Source of the DNA: Trichoplusia ni
Lineage: Eukaryota > Arthropoda > Insecta > Lepidoptera > Noctuidae
Direction of reading: 5' to 3'
Assembly: GCF_003590095.1 (NCBI RefSeq)
Contig: NC_039499.1
Location: 3,348,001-3,412,000 of the forward strand
Length of the DNA stretch: 64,000 bases
The translations under genes were made by a program, and so were the position numbers. This document shows positions 1 through 10,664 of this stretch, one piece after another (the first letter of the stretch is position 1; each line of letters begins with the position of its first letter). The notes below the pieces were generated by a model. That model was not told the origin of the DNA. It did no database searches and saw nothing but the letters and a program-made list of their open reading frames with translations.

Positions 1-1260
1 CGAGGAGTAGTACCCCGTCTCGTACCCGCAAAAGCGACAGTGCTTGATGTGAGTGGTCGTAGTAGGGGTTGCTGATCTGCTGAAACATGCCAGTGAATAG
101 TTAAACACAGCGGGCCTCGGATTTGGCAAACATTCAGTTGCGATCCACGCGGCATTGATGAGGCCCGACTTAACGCTCCTGAATTAATAATTACGGATAC
201 CCGATAAGCCAGTTTTAATGGACCCTGTGGAATCCAGCGGTTTAGTTACTTTGAATAGATTTTAGGTATCGATTGCTGTCGCTTTGAAACTTTAAGCTGA
301 TTAAGAATTAGATTGGAGTTCCGTTTTGGCCCATGGTTATCTTTTTTTTTTTAAGAAATTCTATTTCATTTCTTTTCAAAACATATTTTTTTTACTATTT
401 TAAAACCTTCTACGTCAAATATATCATACCTAAAAATTCTGTTTATTTCCTCGTCTCCAAAAAGTCACTGGCATGCATTTCAATCTGCTGGAAATTCTTT
501 TGATAATATTTCAACGTCAGATTTGCTTGCTATGTCGTGAAACCTAAGCCGTGCTTACGAAAATCCAAAACATTTTCGCCCGAATTGCGTGGCATGTGAC
601 ATAGCTCAACGTATACATAAGTTGATATAGAACATGTTTTCCGTAACATTTTTCGTGTAACTTGGTACGTGAGAGCTTTCTTGACGTCTTCGGCTCAGAT
701 GAGAAGCAATCAAATTATGGTGTGATGGGTAGAAGTTGTAATGACAAAGTAAGTCCATGTCGTTGATTGAAGTAGCATAAAACCTTTATCTGTCTCGAGT
801 TGATATCGTATACATTTATTTGGGTATCTTGTGCTTGAATGGTTGCCATACAAGGATACATTCCTTAGGACAGTCGGTTTTTAAATAAATTGTATGTATT
901 GACTGTTTAAGGTTTATATCTCACCCTTTCCGCGTGATAATCTAAAGATAATATGTTATGATTGCCTTGAGGTTCTGTAAAAGGGTCGCTATACATGTGT
1001 TTTTTTTCCACACGTAGGCTTCAAATCGGGAAATTGCACGTAGGGTGGCTTTGGGATGCTGTGAGTCAAGCCATCCCAACTCTGTCCAGAAGCACAAATA
1101 ATGCATTAGGTTTCAGCAAGTACGAATAGGCCTGTAGTTCATAAAAGCATTTAATACCTTTTTGTATAAAAAAAGATTTGTCCAGCTGTGACACTTAAAT
1201 AGATTAATATTATCAGAAACAGTAACACAAGCTTGATGAAAGGAGTCTGGTTATAATCCA

Positions 1261-1521
1261 CTAGCTGTTGCCCGCGACTTCGTCCCCGTGGGTAGAAGAT
1301 ATAAGTTATGATTTATACCTGCCCTGTTTTTTTCACATTTTCCATTGTATCTTCGCTCCTATTAGTCGTAGCGTGATGGTTTATAGCCTAAAGCCTTCCT
1401 CGATGAAAGGTCTATTCAAAACAAAAAGAATTTTTCAATTTGGACCTGAAAGTAGCGCGTTCAAACAAACAAACAAACAAACTCTTCAGCTTTATATATT
1501 AGTAAGTAAGTAAGTATAGAT
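1261..1521 (+). repeat. Lepidopteran interspersed repeat, copy 1 (GTTGCCCGCGACTTCGTC type)
   Basis: It starts CTAGCTGTTGCCCGCGACTT and ends with TTTATATATTAGTA. The same unit recurs inverted at 34051-34301 and direct at 41908-42152. In this copy the 3' part holds a (CAAA)n run and the end is expanded to GTAAGTAAGTAAGT. Length and A/T-rich tail fit the 3' end of a non-LTR element or a SINE-like unit; the class is not certain. The short ORF across it (starting near 1268) occurs in the other copies too and reflects the repeat, not a gene. Confidence 0.75.
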
Positions 1522-3296
1522 TGTCGCAGAACCCAAAAAAACTACGAACTAAACATCGAACTAGTTTTAACTCAAGCAAAAAAACTTCTCTGTACGAAAA
1601 AGACAAACGGTTTGGATTAGAGATAAAACCTAAACATAAATTAACAAAAGCCCTGTAGAAAATACACTGACAAATACAGCTGCACTCCCCGTGCCAAGTT
1701 CCGTACGTGTGGGGAATTAGTCTCATGATTGCGTCTCGTGTTCGTCCTAAATCAGGAACACCGATGCGAAAGGCTTATTTGAATTTTGTTTATCGTGTAA
1801 AGGGGAAAGAATGCATAAATTGAGATTGTGACAAAAAATATAGTTAGTAGATGTATTGTGATACGCTACTAATGTTATGAACGTGAAAGCAATATTTTAC
1901 ACAGAAGTCACTAAAAGGATTTAGACGATTTTTTTAACATATTTAGTTTATAACCTGGATTATCATAAAAGACAGTTTTTTATCACGATTTTAAATCATT
2001 TTCGCTTGTAGCGGGCGGATCCGCGGGTAGCTTAGTGCATAATAGAGTCCAAAAGTAATTTCCAATAAGATTCTTATTTCTTTATGGAGTTGTGAAAAAA
2101 GTCTATAGGTTATAAAAAATAATAAATACCATTACTAATAAATTCTGTGAACATAATGTGACTAATGTACAAAAGCATGTACATTATGTACCAGAAATAA
2201 TTTAATGCTTCATGACTGACATGATTGCGTACATTAAACCATTTTCAATATCAAGCTTAATTTAGAGCTTCTAAACAATTTTAATGGCACGCATAATTAA
2301 CAATTATTAGACTCTATTATTTTAGCTATATTCTTATTATTTGTCATCAAATCAAGCTCAATTATGTGAAAATTAATAATAACGGCTTTGTACGTCATGT
2401 TACGACCGCATGTGAATCCAATTACATTAATCGCTAAATAATGGGTTGTTACGCATAATAACACTAAATGTTTCTAATATCCACATTTACTTTACTTCAA
2501 AATAAATTTAAATGGTCTTCTATTCATGTTGAAATATAAATATATAATTATTATTCGATTTATTCAAGCATATTTTACACCAACTGCGTACCTTCTTTAA
2601 CAGATATTTAATTAAAGGAAAAATGATAGGATTCTTAACCAGAAATAAATGAATAGATATTACAAGCCTACCTCGTCTTAAAGTAAAGTGAGTCAAGTTG
2701 TAGGAGCGAGATAGTGCACTGTATAGAGTAGAACAGCATTATGATATGGATAACCTTTAAAAAAACAAATGTTTTCACTAATTCTTAGACCAGTAGAGCT
2801 ACTAAATATTCGTAAAAAATAAAAATAAAATCGTCTTAAAGTTTCTCCGGTGTTTGCTACTAACATAGTGACACGAGAGTTTCATGTATAGATAGAGACT
2901 CCAAATTATTTTTCGTCTATTTTTCAGCACGACTAAAACAAATGTTGTCGAAAAAAACTAAATTGGAAATGCAATACAAATTGGAAGTTGGGAATAAAAA
3001 CACAATGCAAGTACCGTGTGGTAGCCCAGTGGATTATTAATGGCTACAATCGGTCAACGCATGCAACAAAATATGCTAGAAATATGAAATATTTTCATGT
3101 TCTAAGCTGGGTAGTTATTAAAAAACGCAATTTACAAATTAACTTTTGTTAGATGCAGATAATAAAAATTAGAATAATTTATTGGCAGTCAATAATTATA
3201 AAAATAAATAAATAGTTTTTATTTTATTAATTTATCAATCAACGAAAAAACTGGCAATATGATAGCCTTAAATCAGGAATAAACTATACTAATAGC

Positions 3297-3302
3297 TTTA
3301 TT
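3297..3302 (-). terminator. Polyadenylation signal of SDR-A
   Basis: On the minus strand AATAAA follows the SDR-A stop codon (TAA at 3305-3303) immediately. This would give an extremely short 3' UTR; further AT-rich signals lie downstream near 3220, so the site actually used is not certain. Confidence 0.4.
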
Positions 3303-6300
3303 TTAAGATTCAGATAAAATTTCGAATGCTTCAAGTAATTTGTCAGTATAATCGTAAGCTGGTTGGTCGTTCTTCACAATCCATGTAGATCCACTCTTCC
3401 CTTCACTGATTGCTTCCAAAATACCTGCCACAGCTGATTCCACCCTGTAATCGTATAAATAAATAATTAACAATAAAAAGTGTTAATATTTAATAGGAGC
3501 GACAATTTTTGACCTTTTTAACTTATTTAAGTGACTTAGAATTGACATGACACACGTCATTCAGTTTATTTATATAATGTATTGTATTGTAGTCAAAGGT
3601 TGTAAATTGGTTCATCATCATCATCATCAGCCTATCGCAGTCCACTGCTGGACATAGGCCTCTCCAAGTGCACGTAAATTGGTTGCAATATTGAATATTA
3701 TGGACCTTTTTGATATAACACAAACATAATTATTTCTATTCTGAATAACTTTTCTGCAAAGAGAGGCATATAAAACGTTTTGTTAACTATTTTGTGTTTT
3801 AGTAATGTCTACTCTTTGAAGTATGTTTTGTTCAAATTGTATTTGTAAAGCATAAACTGAAATAAACACACTTAGTTTTGTATAACTTTACAGAAAGTTT
3901 TATGCCGGTAAAGGTCTGAGCAAAAAGCATTATTTCAGAAAGTAAATGACTTTTAATGGAGGAACTACAAAACTGTAACGAAATTGTTCGGAGTTTCATA
4001 AAACAGATGCATGCAGTTACATTTTTATATCAATTAATGGTAGTATGCATTTTCAGTTTTCAAATTTGCTTCAGTAAATATTACTTTCTTCATGACTAAA
4101 TTTTCTAAAGCAAAGCCTCTGTACATGGGCATAATCCCTACATTATAAATCGGTGGACCGTGATAAGTAGTTTAAGACAGAAATGTTTTTTTTTAAGATA
4201 ATTGAAGCAGATTTGATTGTTTAAAATTATAATTATCAGCTCTACTAGTCTTTGTTAAGTTGTATCATCTTCAACTAACAAAATACATTTTAAAAGCCCG
4301 CCCCTCCCAACTTTTATGATCATACTCTAAAGTTGCATCCAAAACAACATCTCCAAAGATTCCTGATTGCCTGGTACCAAACTATCTCATCAAACTTCGT
4401 TCGCATCTTACCTCTGCCTCACGGGGACTCTTGATGCGACGGTCCCAGTTGAATCTTTATCAAAGTTCTCCAAGTTGTTCCTGTTTAGGATAGCCGTGTC
4501 TGTTGGACCGAGGCACACTGTGATAACTCGTACTTTGTTTTGTGCAACTTTGCTCTGTGTCTGAAAACAAATTAAATGATCGCGGTCAATTTACTTGGAT
4601 TTTCTAGAATTATTTTTATATTTTCAGGTTCTTAAACTGTTCTGAGGTGAGGTGTTAGGCGTTCCATAAACACGAAATCTCAATATAATACGTCTTTTGA
4701 TAAAGCATCTATTAAAGAAGAATTTGGTGTAAAGAAGAATCATTTTTGTTTCGATTTCACTCAGTGATTAACAAGCCCTTGATATAAATAAGGAGATTCT
4801 CTAGGAGCTAGACAAACTTGCCACAATAATTTAATAGCTTACCCCCATAGCTATACTAAACTGCAAGACAGCGGTCTTGGTGGCCGCATAAACAGGTAGG
4901 TGGCTGCCAAGGTTGAGAGCCAACAGCGATGATATGTTGATGATAGTGCCGCCATTACCGCCTTTATTGGCGTCCATTATGTCTAGAGCCTTCATTGTAC
5001 TGGACACTGTCGCTGACTGGAAGGTAGTAAAGTTTATGTTAGACGACAATGTTATGTTTTTTATTGAGACGGGATATTTTATGAGTAAATAATAAAGCCG
5101 GGACGGGTTTATGATGAAATATAATGGGTACCTCTTCACGGTTTCTGCTTTGGACGTTCAAATCTTGGTTAATTGTTGTTCATTTGACATAATTAGTTGA
5201 TAGCTTTTCCTAGTAATTTATATTGTTCTACAAAAGTAACTTATGAAAACTTGTTATGAAGATCACAACAGAACTGTTTATAACTCCAAAACCAAGTCCC
5301 AAAACAATACCAGAAGCAATTCCACTCCAGCAAAAGTATCTAAACGGGTTTTATGTTACACTAAATATTCTTGATGCTTGCGAATGTGTTTTGCACGAGG
5401 ATATTAAACACGGACCGCATTTCGTGTCCAATCAAATCAAATGCGGACGTTAAGCGTTACTCACGCAAGAGCTCATAGCTCACAAATTTGATATCGACCA
5501 ACCGCTAGTGTGTTTGTTCGTCGACACTCAGAACCGCGCCATTGTTTATTGCATCGTCGAGTTTTCGAAGCGACACTGGCAGTATCTAGTCTAAATTGCT
5601 TTCTTTAGTGGAATTTTAATTTTGCTACTTTTAACAATGAAATAGTAAGAGAAGAATAAATAAAAACAATATTATTTTAAATTGGTTGGTTTTCTGGTAT
5701 TATTTGTGAAGATCCAGAATTCGAGGGTAAGGATATTTTTCTCTACTTATTAGATTGAGTTAGAACGTTCGAATAGACTGAAAGAGCGAAAAAAACAGAT
5801 GGCTAGGGAATATTTTTGAAAGGACTGGAAGATCGAGATGAAGAACTCTCAGAAAAGATAGCATTCGTCATGAAAAGCATCATTCAGCTGACCTCCACTG
5901 TTCGGAATCAAGAATAGCTTCTATACCAGTTGCATCTCAGAAAATAGCAAACTTCTAATACTTACAAAATTAATATCAACCATCCGCTTATAAGTTTTTT
6001 CGTCCACAGTCAGAACCGCCGCGTTGTTGATAACCCCATCAAGTCTTCGATACTTGTCCACAACTTGTTTGTAAGCGGCTGCCAGTTGGGCGTCGTCAGC
6101 TATGTCGCATTTTATGAACTTCGCTCTCAAAGCCCCGAACTTGTTTAGCAGTTCCAACTCCAGCGCAGAGCCTTCACGGTCCGCCACGTCGAGGAAGGCG
6201 ACATGCTGTAATGAGGTTACAGGAAAAGGAGTAAATATTAGATACTGTTTTAAACACCAAGAATAATGAAATCACAGTCATGATTTAGGGTTATTTACCG

Positions 6301-8748
6301 AAAGGCGGAAAACTGAAGCTACTAACTGAGAGTCTGTTTTTAACCTTTAGGTATCTGTCCGTCAATCCGACTGTAGGCTTATCCGTCTGTCTGTCTATCT
6401 GAGGGTCTATCTGTCAAACCCTGAGAGTTGCGAGACCGACTCGCATTTTACCGCTTTCTTTGTCAATAATTTGGCCCTAATGCCGCAATATGCTTCAGGC
6501 CATCATCCAAATCTGAATCAATATATCACCAGTAGGAATATAGTTAAATTTATTTTAAGCGACTGATGCTAACGATTGTTGTTTTATGTATTTTAATCTT
6601 AAATCTGAAATGAAATGTTAAGCTATCATTCAGAAACAATTACGATACAATACTTTTATAAAACAATTCAATTTCAACAAAGTATAATATTATATTGTTA
6701 CAACAGTTTTGAAAATCAACCTCAGTAACAGCTGTTGTTAGAAAACAAAATGCAACATTTGTTAATTAAGGAAGGTATACGCTTCGCCGTCGCATTTGTT
6801 TTCAACAGGATAACAATGCTGTGTTTTCAAACTATTTTGTTTATAAACTGTATTTCAGTTGTAAAACTGTTCTTGTTAAGGTCTGATTCGGTTACAGTTT
6901 ATTGTTTAAAATGTTTCTCTTTGATATGTTGTAGAATATTGTTTTGCTTTATAACACACGTCTGTTGTGTAAATGGTATTCGTTATTGAAGTGTTGTTTG
7001 TTCAATTTTAAAGTAAATTCTAAACGGTGTTTTTTTTGTGATAGCTGGTTTAAAGAAAATACATGATCATGAAATGTCGTTAATAAACGATACGAAAAAT
7101 TTAAGATCATCTGATTGATATGGTAATGGAGAGCCAGTATTTTGTTTCGAATTACTTTTATCTACTTTTTTTGTTTTAATTATCTACTTAGTGGGCTACT
7201 TACAATGGATTAATACACTTCATATCGAAGTCCCTTACCTAAAAGGTTAAAAACTTAACCTTATCACAGTCTGTCCGTACGTGTAAAAAGGAGAGTCTAG
7301 GTTAAGCAACGATTTTCCCGGTCATAAATATGTTGAGTGTTTGGTCAATTTCTTTTGCACTTCACCATTCTTTATTCAAATATGGCCCCAAATATGTTTA
7401 TTATCAAAATTTGTCCAAAATATGCTTGGTCATGATGTAGGAGTATGTGTGTGTATACTTGTAGTATATGTATGTACCTACGTCATCAATCTTTTTGTTA
7501 TCAATAGAGGTGTGTTTATAATAATGTGAAAGTTGTTATCAACGTGGTTCACAGTCAGATTGACGTAATTATTAATCGGGTTAGCTGGATAGTAATTAGT
7601 AATTATTTTTTATTGCTTGTTGTAATGATAATTAAGATTTTAACCAGATTTACTTTTTTCAAATCAATAATTTTTCCGTTAACGACAAAAAAGATTTCAT
7701 CATCATCAGCCTTGTGTAACTCACTAAAAGATACTAGTGCTCTTTATGTTTCTATAAAGACCTTGTGGTTTTCCAAAATCTGCGTGATCTGGAGACTACA
7801 ACATAATCATAGGAAACCATACACACAGATCAAGGGATTCCCTTATAAGGGCTCCGTACCCAAAGGGTAAAAATAGAACCGGTTCCAACTCCCAAATTTA
7901 TTTCTCATCCACCCGTCTTGTTTTTTTACTCCATTTGTACGAGACCCTCAGTGTCGCTTATCCGACTCGCACTTGACGACTTTTATAATTCATCATCCTA
8001 GCCTTTTCCCAACTATGTTGGGGTCGGCTTCCAGGCTAACCAGATTCTGCTAAGTACCAGTGTTTTACAAGGAGCGACTGCCTATATTGCCGCAGTTCTA
8101 TTTGTATCCCATAATTTCGAAAGTCATCGTGTTAGCTACACTATTCAGTGTAATCTACGTTATCATGATTAGATGTACCTAGATAAAGAGTACATGTGTT
8201 GCTATAGCACTATATTACTTCTTATTCAACGTACACTTCACAATTATCTACTCAATTTTGTTATAGTTTGTTTACCATTTATTCCAGATAAGAAACAAAA
8301 GAATGATTCGACATATAAAAATTATTCACTTCATTTTGGAAGTGATAAACATAGTTTGAATTTTTTTTGTCCAATGGAATTGTACTTGAAATTTTGCTCT
8401 TTCAAGAACAATTTAATAATGAAATGGTTGTCAGTGCTTTATACACCTGAGATTTGGTGAAACAAATGACAACGTACAATAAGAAAAATAGCTTTATATT
8501 TACTACGAAAACGCATCTTTGAGTAGTACTGAAGTAAAACAAAAACACATTTCATTTCGACTAATAAATTGAAAAGAAATGAGTGAACACTTGCATAATA
8601 TATTTTCAGATTTCATCTCATAACCTACCCTAGCATTTTCAGCGAGCAAAGCCCTCACGATCCCAGCACCGACGCCGGCCGCACCCCCAGTCACCAAAAA
8701 CACTTTATCTTCCACACACAAATACCGCTTCACCAACTTCGCAGCCAT
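3303..8748 (-). CDS. SDR-A: short-chain dehydrogenase/reductase, 15-hydroxyprostaglandin dehydrogenase-like
   Basis: Five exons on the minus strand: 8748-8629, 6205-5966, 5016-4843, 4560-4412, 3444-3303, all GT/AG, adding to 825 nt (274 aa plus stop). The start is the ATG at 8748 (AAAATGG context); the upstream in-frame TTG is not used. Motifs: cofactor loop TGGAAGVG in exon 1; an Asp at the end of the second strand (FLDVADRE), which in this family favours NAD over NADP; NNAA where most family members have NNAG; catalytic Asn in VDINF at the end of exon 2; catalytic Ser in NISSLL, and Tyr/Lys in VYAATK, 13 residues after the Ser. The loop after the Lys is LGPTDT. Length is typical of classical SDRs; no signal peptide or membrane segment is seen, so it is probably cytosolic. 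Paralogues SDR-B and SDR-C share every intron position. The substrate is unknown. A damaged partial copy of exon 2 lies in intron 2. Confidence 0.92.
3612..3676 (+). repeat. Short lepidopteran retroelement 3'-end fragment
   Basis: A (CAT)n run leads into CAGCCTATCGCAGTCCACTG and CTGGACATAGGCCTCTCC, a widespread lepidopteran repeat that I take to be the 3' end of a non-LTR element. It lies in intron 4 of SDR-A. Confidence 0.65.
5243..5455 (-). pseudogene. Unidentified decayed coding-like fragment in SDR-A intron 2
   Basis: The minus strand reads a glycine-rich hydrophobic stretch (GIASGIVLGLGFGVINSS) after a broken frame with an in-frame stop. It weakly recalls the C-terminal membrane segment of small inner-membrane proteins such as MIC10, but I cannot support that assignment. 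The plus strand is also open over this stretch (5256-5453) without recognisable content. It may be a retropseudogene or chance. Confidence 0.2.
5484..5567 (-). pseudogene. Decayed duplicate of the 3' part of SDR-A exon 2
   Basis: Read on the minus strand, these 84 bases translate in one frame into 28 codons matching the last 28 codons of SDR-A exon 2 at 18 positions (shared cores RxLD, INN, AVL, VDE, VDI). A TAG stop replaces a Lys codon, and the catalytic Asn codon at the exon end has become Lys (VDIKF against VDINF). A splice donor (GTGAGC) follows at the position homologous to the real exon's donor. Homology fades upstream of 5567, so no acceptor can be placed. It reads as the remnant of a tandem exon duplication or of a lost SDR copy; it cannot encode a functional exon now. 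Confidence 0.8.
7990..8125 (+). repeat. Lepidopteran interspersed repeat (CCTAGCCTTTTCCCAACTATG type)
   Basis: The segment CCTAGCCTTTTCCCAACTAT, then GGGGTCGGCTTCCAGGCTAA and ACAAGGAGCGACTGCCTAT, is a common lepidopteran dispersed repeat. It lies in intron 1 of SDR-A. A related fragment is at 18255-18292. Confidence 0.75.
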
Positions 8749-8805
8749 TTTAAAACACAATTAATTCATACTAGATAATACTATTCACACTAAAGTCGTT
8801 GGCGT

Positions 8806-8810
8806 ACTGA
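8806..8810 (-). promoter_or_regulatory. Candidate initiator of SDR-A
   Basis: The minus strand has TCAGT (A at 8808), the arthropod initiator consensus, 60 bases upstream of the SDR-A start codon. An A/T-rich GATAAAG lies about 22 bases further upstream, a little close for a TATA box. A second TCAGT lies ~45 bases upstream. Weak evidence by itself. Confidence 0.3.
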
Positions 8811-9360
8811 TCAAAACAATGTGCTTTATCGAACTAATTTCTTTACTGATAGGAGAATTATCAGTGTGATAAGAAACGCGAATCGGAATTGAAAACGGAT
8901 TTTTATTGCGGTGTCGTAATTGTATTTGTGATCATCTTCGGTTTGGATTAAGAATTTGAGATAGTATCTTATCGTAGTTTACTTACGGCTATAGATATTT
9001 ATTAAACGATCGTTTGGACTGGAGATTGTTTTCGTGAGTTTCTTCGTCTTGATTTCAGAACATCTTGAGGTTATCGCTGCAGCTAAATTTATTACAAAGC
9101 ATAATTATCGGGTGTTTCTTCTTTATTCTCTGATTTTACTTCTTTATTGTTATTAAATGGCATTTACATATAGGTTCGATAGTACGTATATTTTATGCTG
9201 TCACCTAAAAATAAACAACACCTCATTAGGGGTTTGCAACTTTCCTTATTTTCCATAATAAAATATAAAATCTCCGTGATAAAACCTTGTTCACATTTTG
9301 GAATGTTCTCTTGAAATTCCTTCGGCGTTCTTGAAAAGGCTATATCATTCTCTCGTTAGT

Positions 9361-9520
9361 ACTTCAGGGTGCTCCCTATGGCGGCTCATTTCGACTCGAG
9401 GGGTTGACGCGGCGAAGCGGCTAAAGCGCCGTCAAGAGCTGCAACCATTGACTACGCAACAATAACGCCTAATAGCAGGCCAGTTTTAACGACGCTTTTT
9501 GAGCCTTTTCGTTCAAAATT
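9361..9520. other. GC-rich island of unknown function
   Basis: A compact GC-rich segment (CGCGGCGAAGCGGCTAAAGC and neighbours) stands out from the AT-rich surroundings. All three plus-strand frames and the minus strand are interrupted within it and no motif is recognised. It lies ~0.6 kb upstream of SDR-A's start and could be a 5' non-coding exon, a regulatory element or a repeat fragment. Confidence 0.3.
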
Positions 9521-10577
9521 GGAAGTGAACCTGAGAATTTTGGCAAGTGTTGAGAATTTACATTTCGAACGCCTCTTCATGTTTTTTGATCAATTTTAAG
9601 ACGTTACCTTATGTATGATTAGTATTTTTATGTCATAAAACAAAAACAAGTCATACAAAACAGTCTTAGGTTCACGTCAGAATTTAATCCTAACATATTG
9701 CAAGTTGTAATGATTTCAGATAAAATTCATGATTTATCAAATCAATCGAAAAAGTAATGTAAAATTATTTACTCACATACGATATGAAACATATACGTAT
9801 GATCAAAGGCAACTAGGGAGTAAGAGGTATTTCAATAAGTAAATTGACGCAGAGAGATGAGTTTCTACCCTTAAAACGCCTGAAGGTCTGCACAAGGTAT
9901 TTAATGTGAATACATACGTAGATCATAAGTAAACTGTAATTTACTTTGATTGTATTTTGCATATTTATATACAGATAGTAGTTGTTGCTCGCAATTCATT
10001 AGCTTACTACTACATTCCGGCACTGGTGTTTATAACGCAAACTCCTTAATCCTTTTAAATAAGTCCAATAGTTTTAAAAGACAGAAGTATTTTTATAATT
10101 GATTTACAATGTACAGAATTGACCTTTTTAATTTTTTACTAAGATGTATAAGATGAATATGCATTTAGGGTGGACACTTAATAGAGCGTGACTTTTTCCT
10201 GTCATCTTCAGACGAATAAAACGAAATGTATTTTCTTAAAATTTCATTTATTTTAATTGACTTAAACGAATGTAAAAATCTAGGTAAAGGGACAAATTTA
10301 CTTTTTTTTTCTTTTATTTCTACTTAGTAATCCTATTTCCGCAGTAACGTTACAAAGTTGGAATCCTCATCACATTTTTATTTCCCCGCATTTAAGCCTC
10401 GCATTCCATTTTTATTTTAATTATTTCTGGCTCGTACGTTTCCTCTTTATTACCATGTGATGTGAAAAACTCGCGAAATAATAATGCTGGAACAAAAGCG
10501 GGTGTTTTCAAGGGAATGTCATCAACTCGGCTGCTAGACTAGGCGAGTTGCACAAGAGCTGGTTGACACGTACCAGT

Positions 10578-10664
10578 GAGCCTGCCACCTCTACAAGTAA
10601 CATTATTGCAGTCGTGAAAGCGTGACAGCGCTATACACACTGTAGAGCAGCATCTCTTTCCCAC
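10578..10664 (+). repeat. Short dispersed repeat, copy 1 (GTGAAAGCGTGACAG...GCATCTCT type)
   Basis: Contains GAGCCTGCCACCTC, GTGAAAGCGTGACAG and TGTAGAGCAGCATCTCT. Related copies are at 36871-36930 and 37371-37458, with a shorter match near 16155-16192. The family is SINE-like in size; I cannot name it. Confidence 0.6.

Larger units (their letters stand above)
1..3302. other. Gene-poor stretch at window start
   Basis: No coding exon can be supported here. The first ~250 bases are less AT-rich than the rest and contain a short open stretch followed by GTGAGT near 49, but it matches nothing I recognise. One interspersed repeat lies at 1261-1521. The rest is AT-rich sequence downstream of the minus-strand gene SDR-A. 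Confidence 0.5.

Noticed and set aside
1..48. Possible exon ending LVPAKATVLD before GTGAGT, as a 5' exon of the CUB gene
   Set aside because: No CUB-like residues, no acceptor visible in the window, and 19 kb from the next exon; not supportable.
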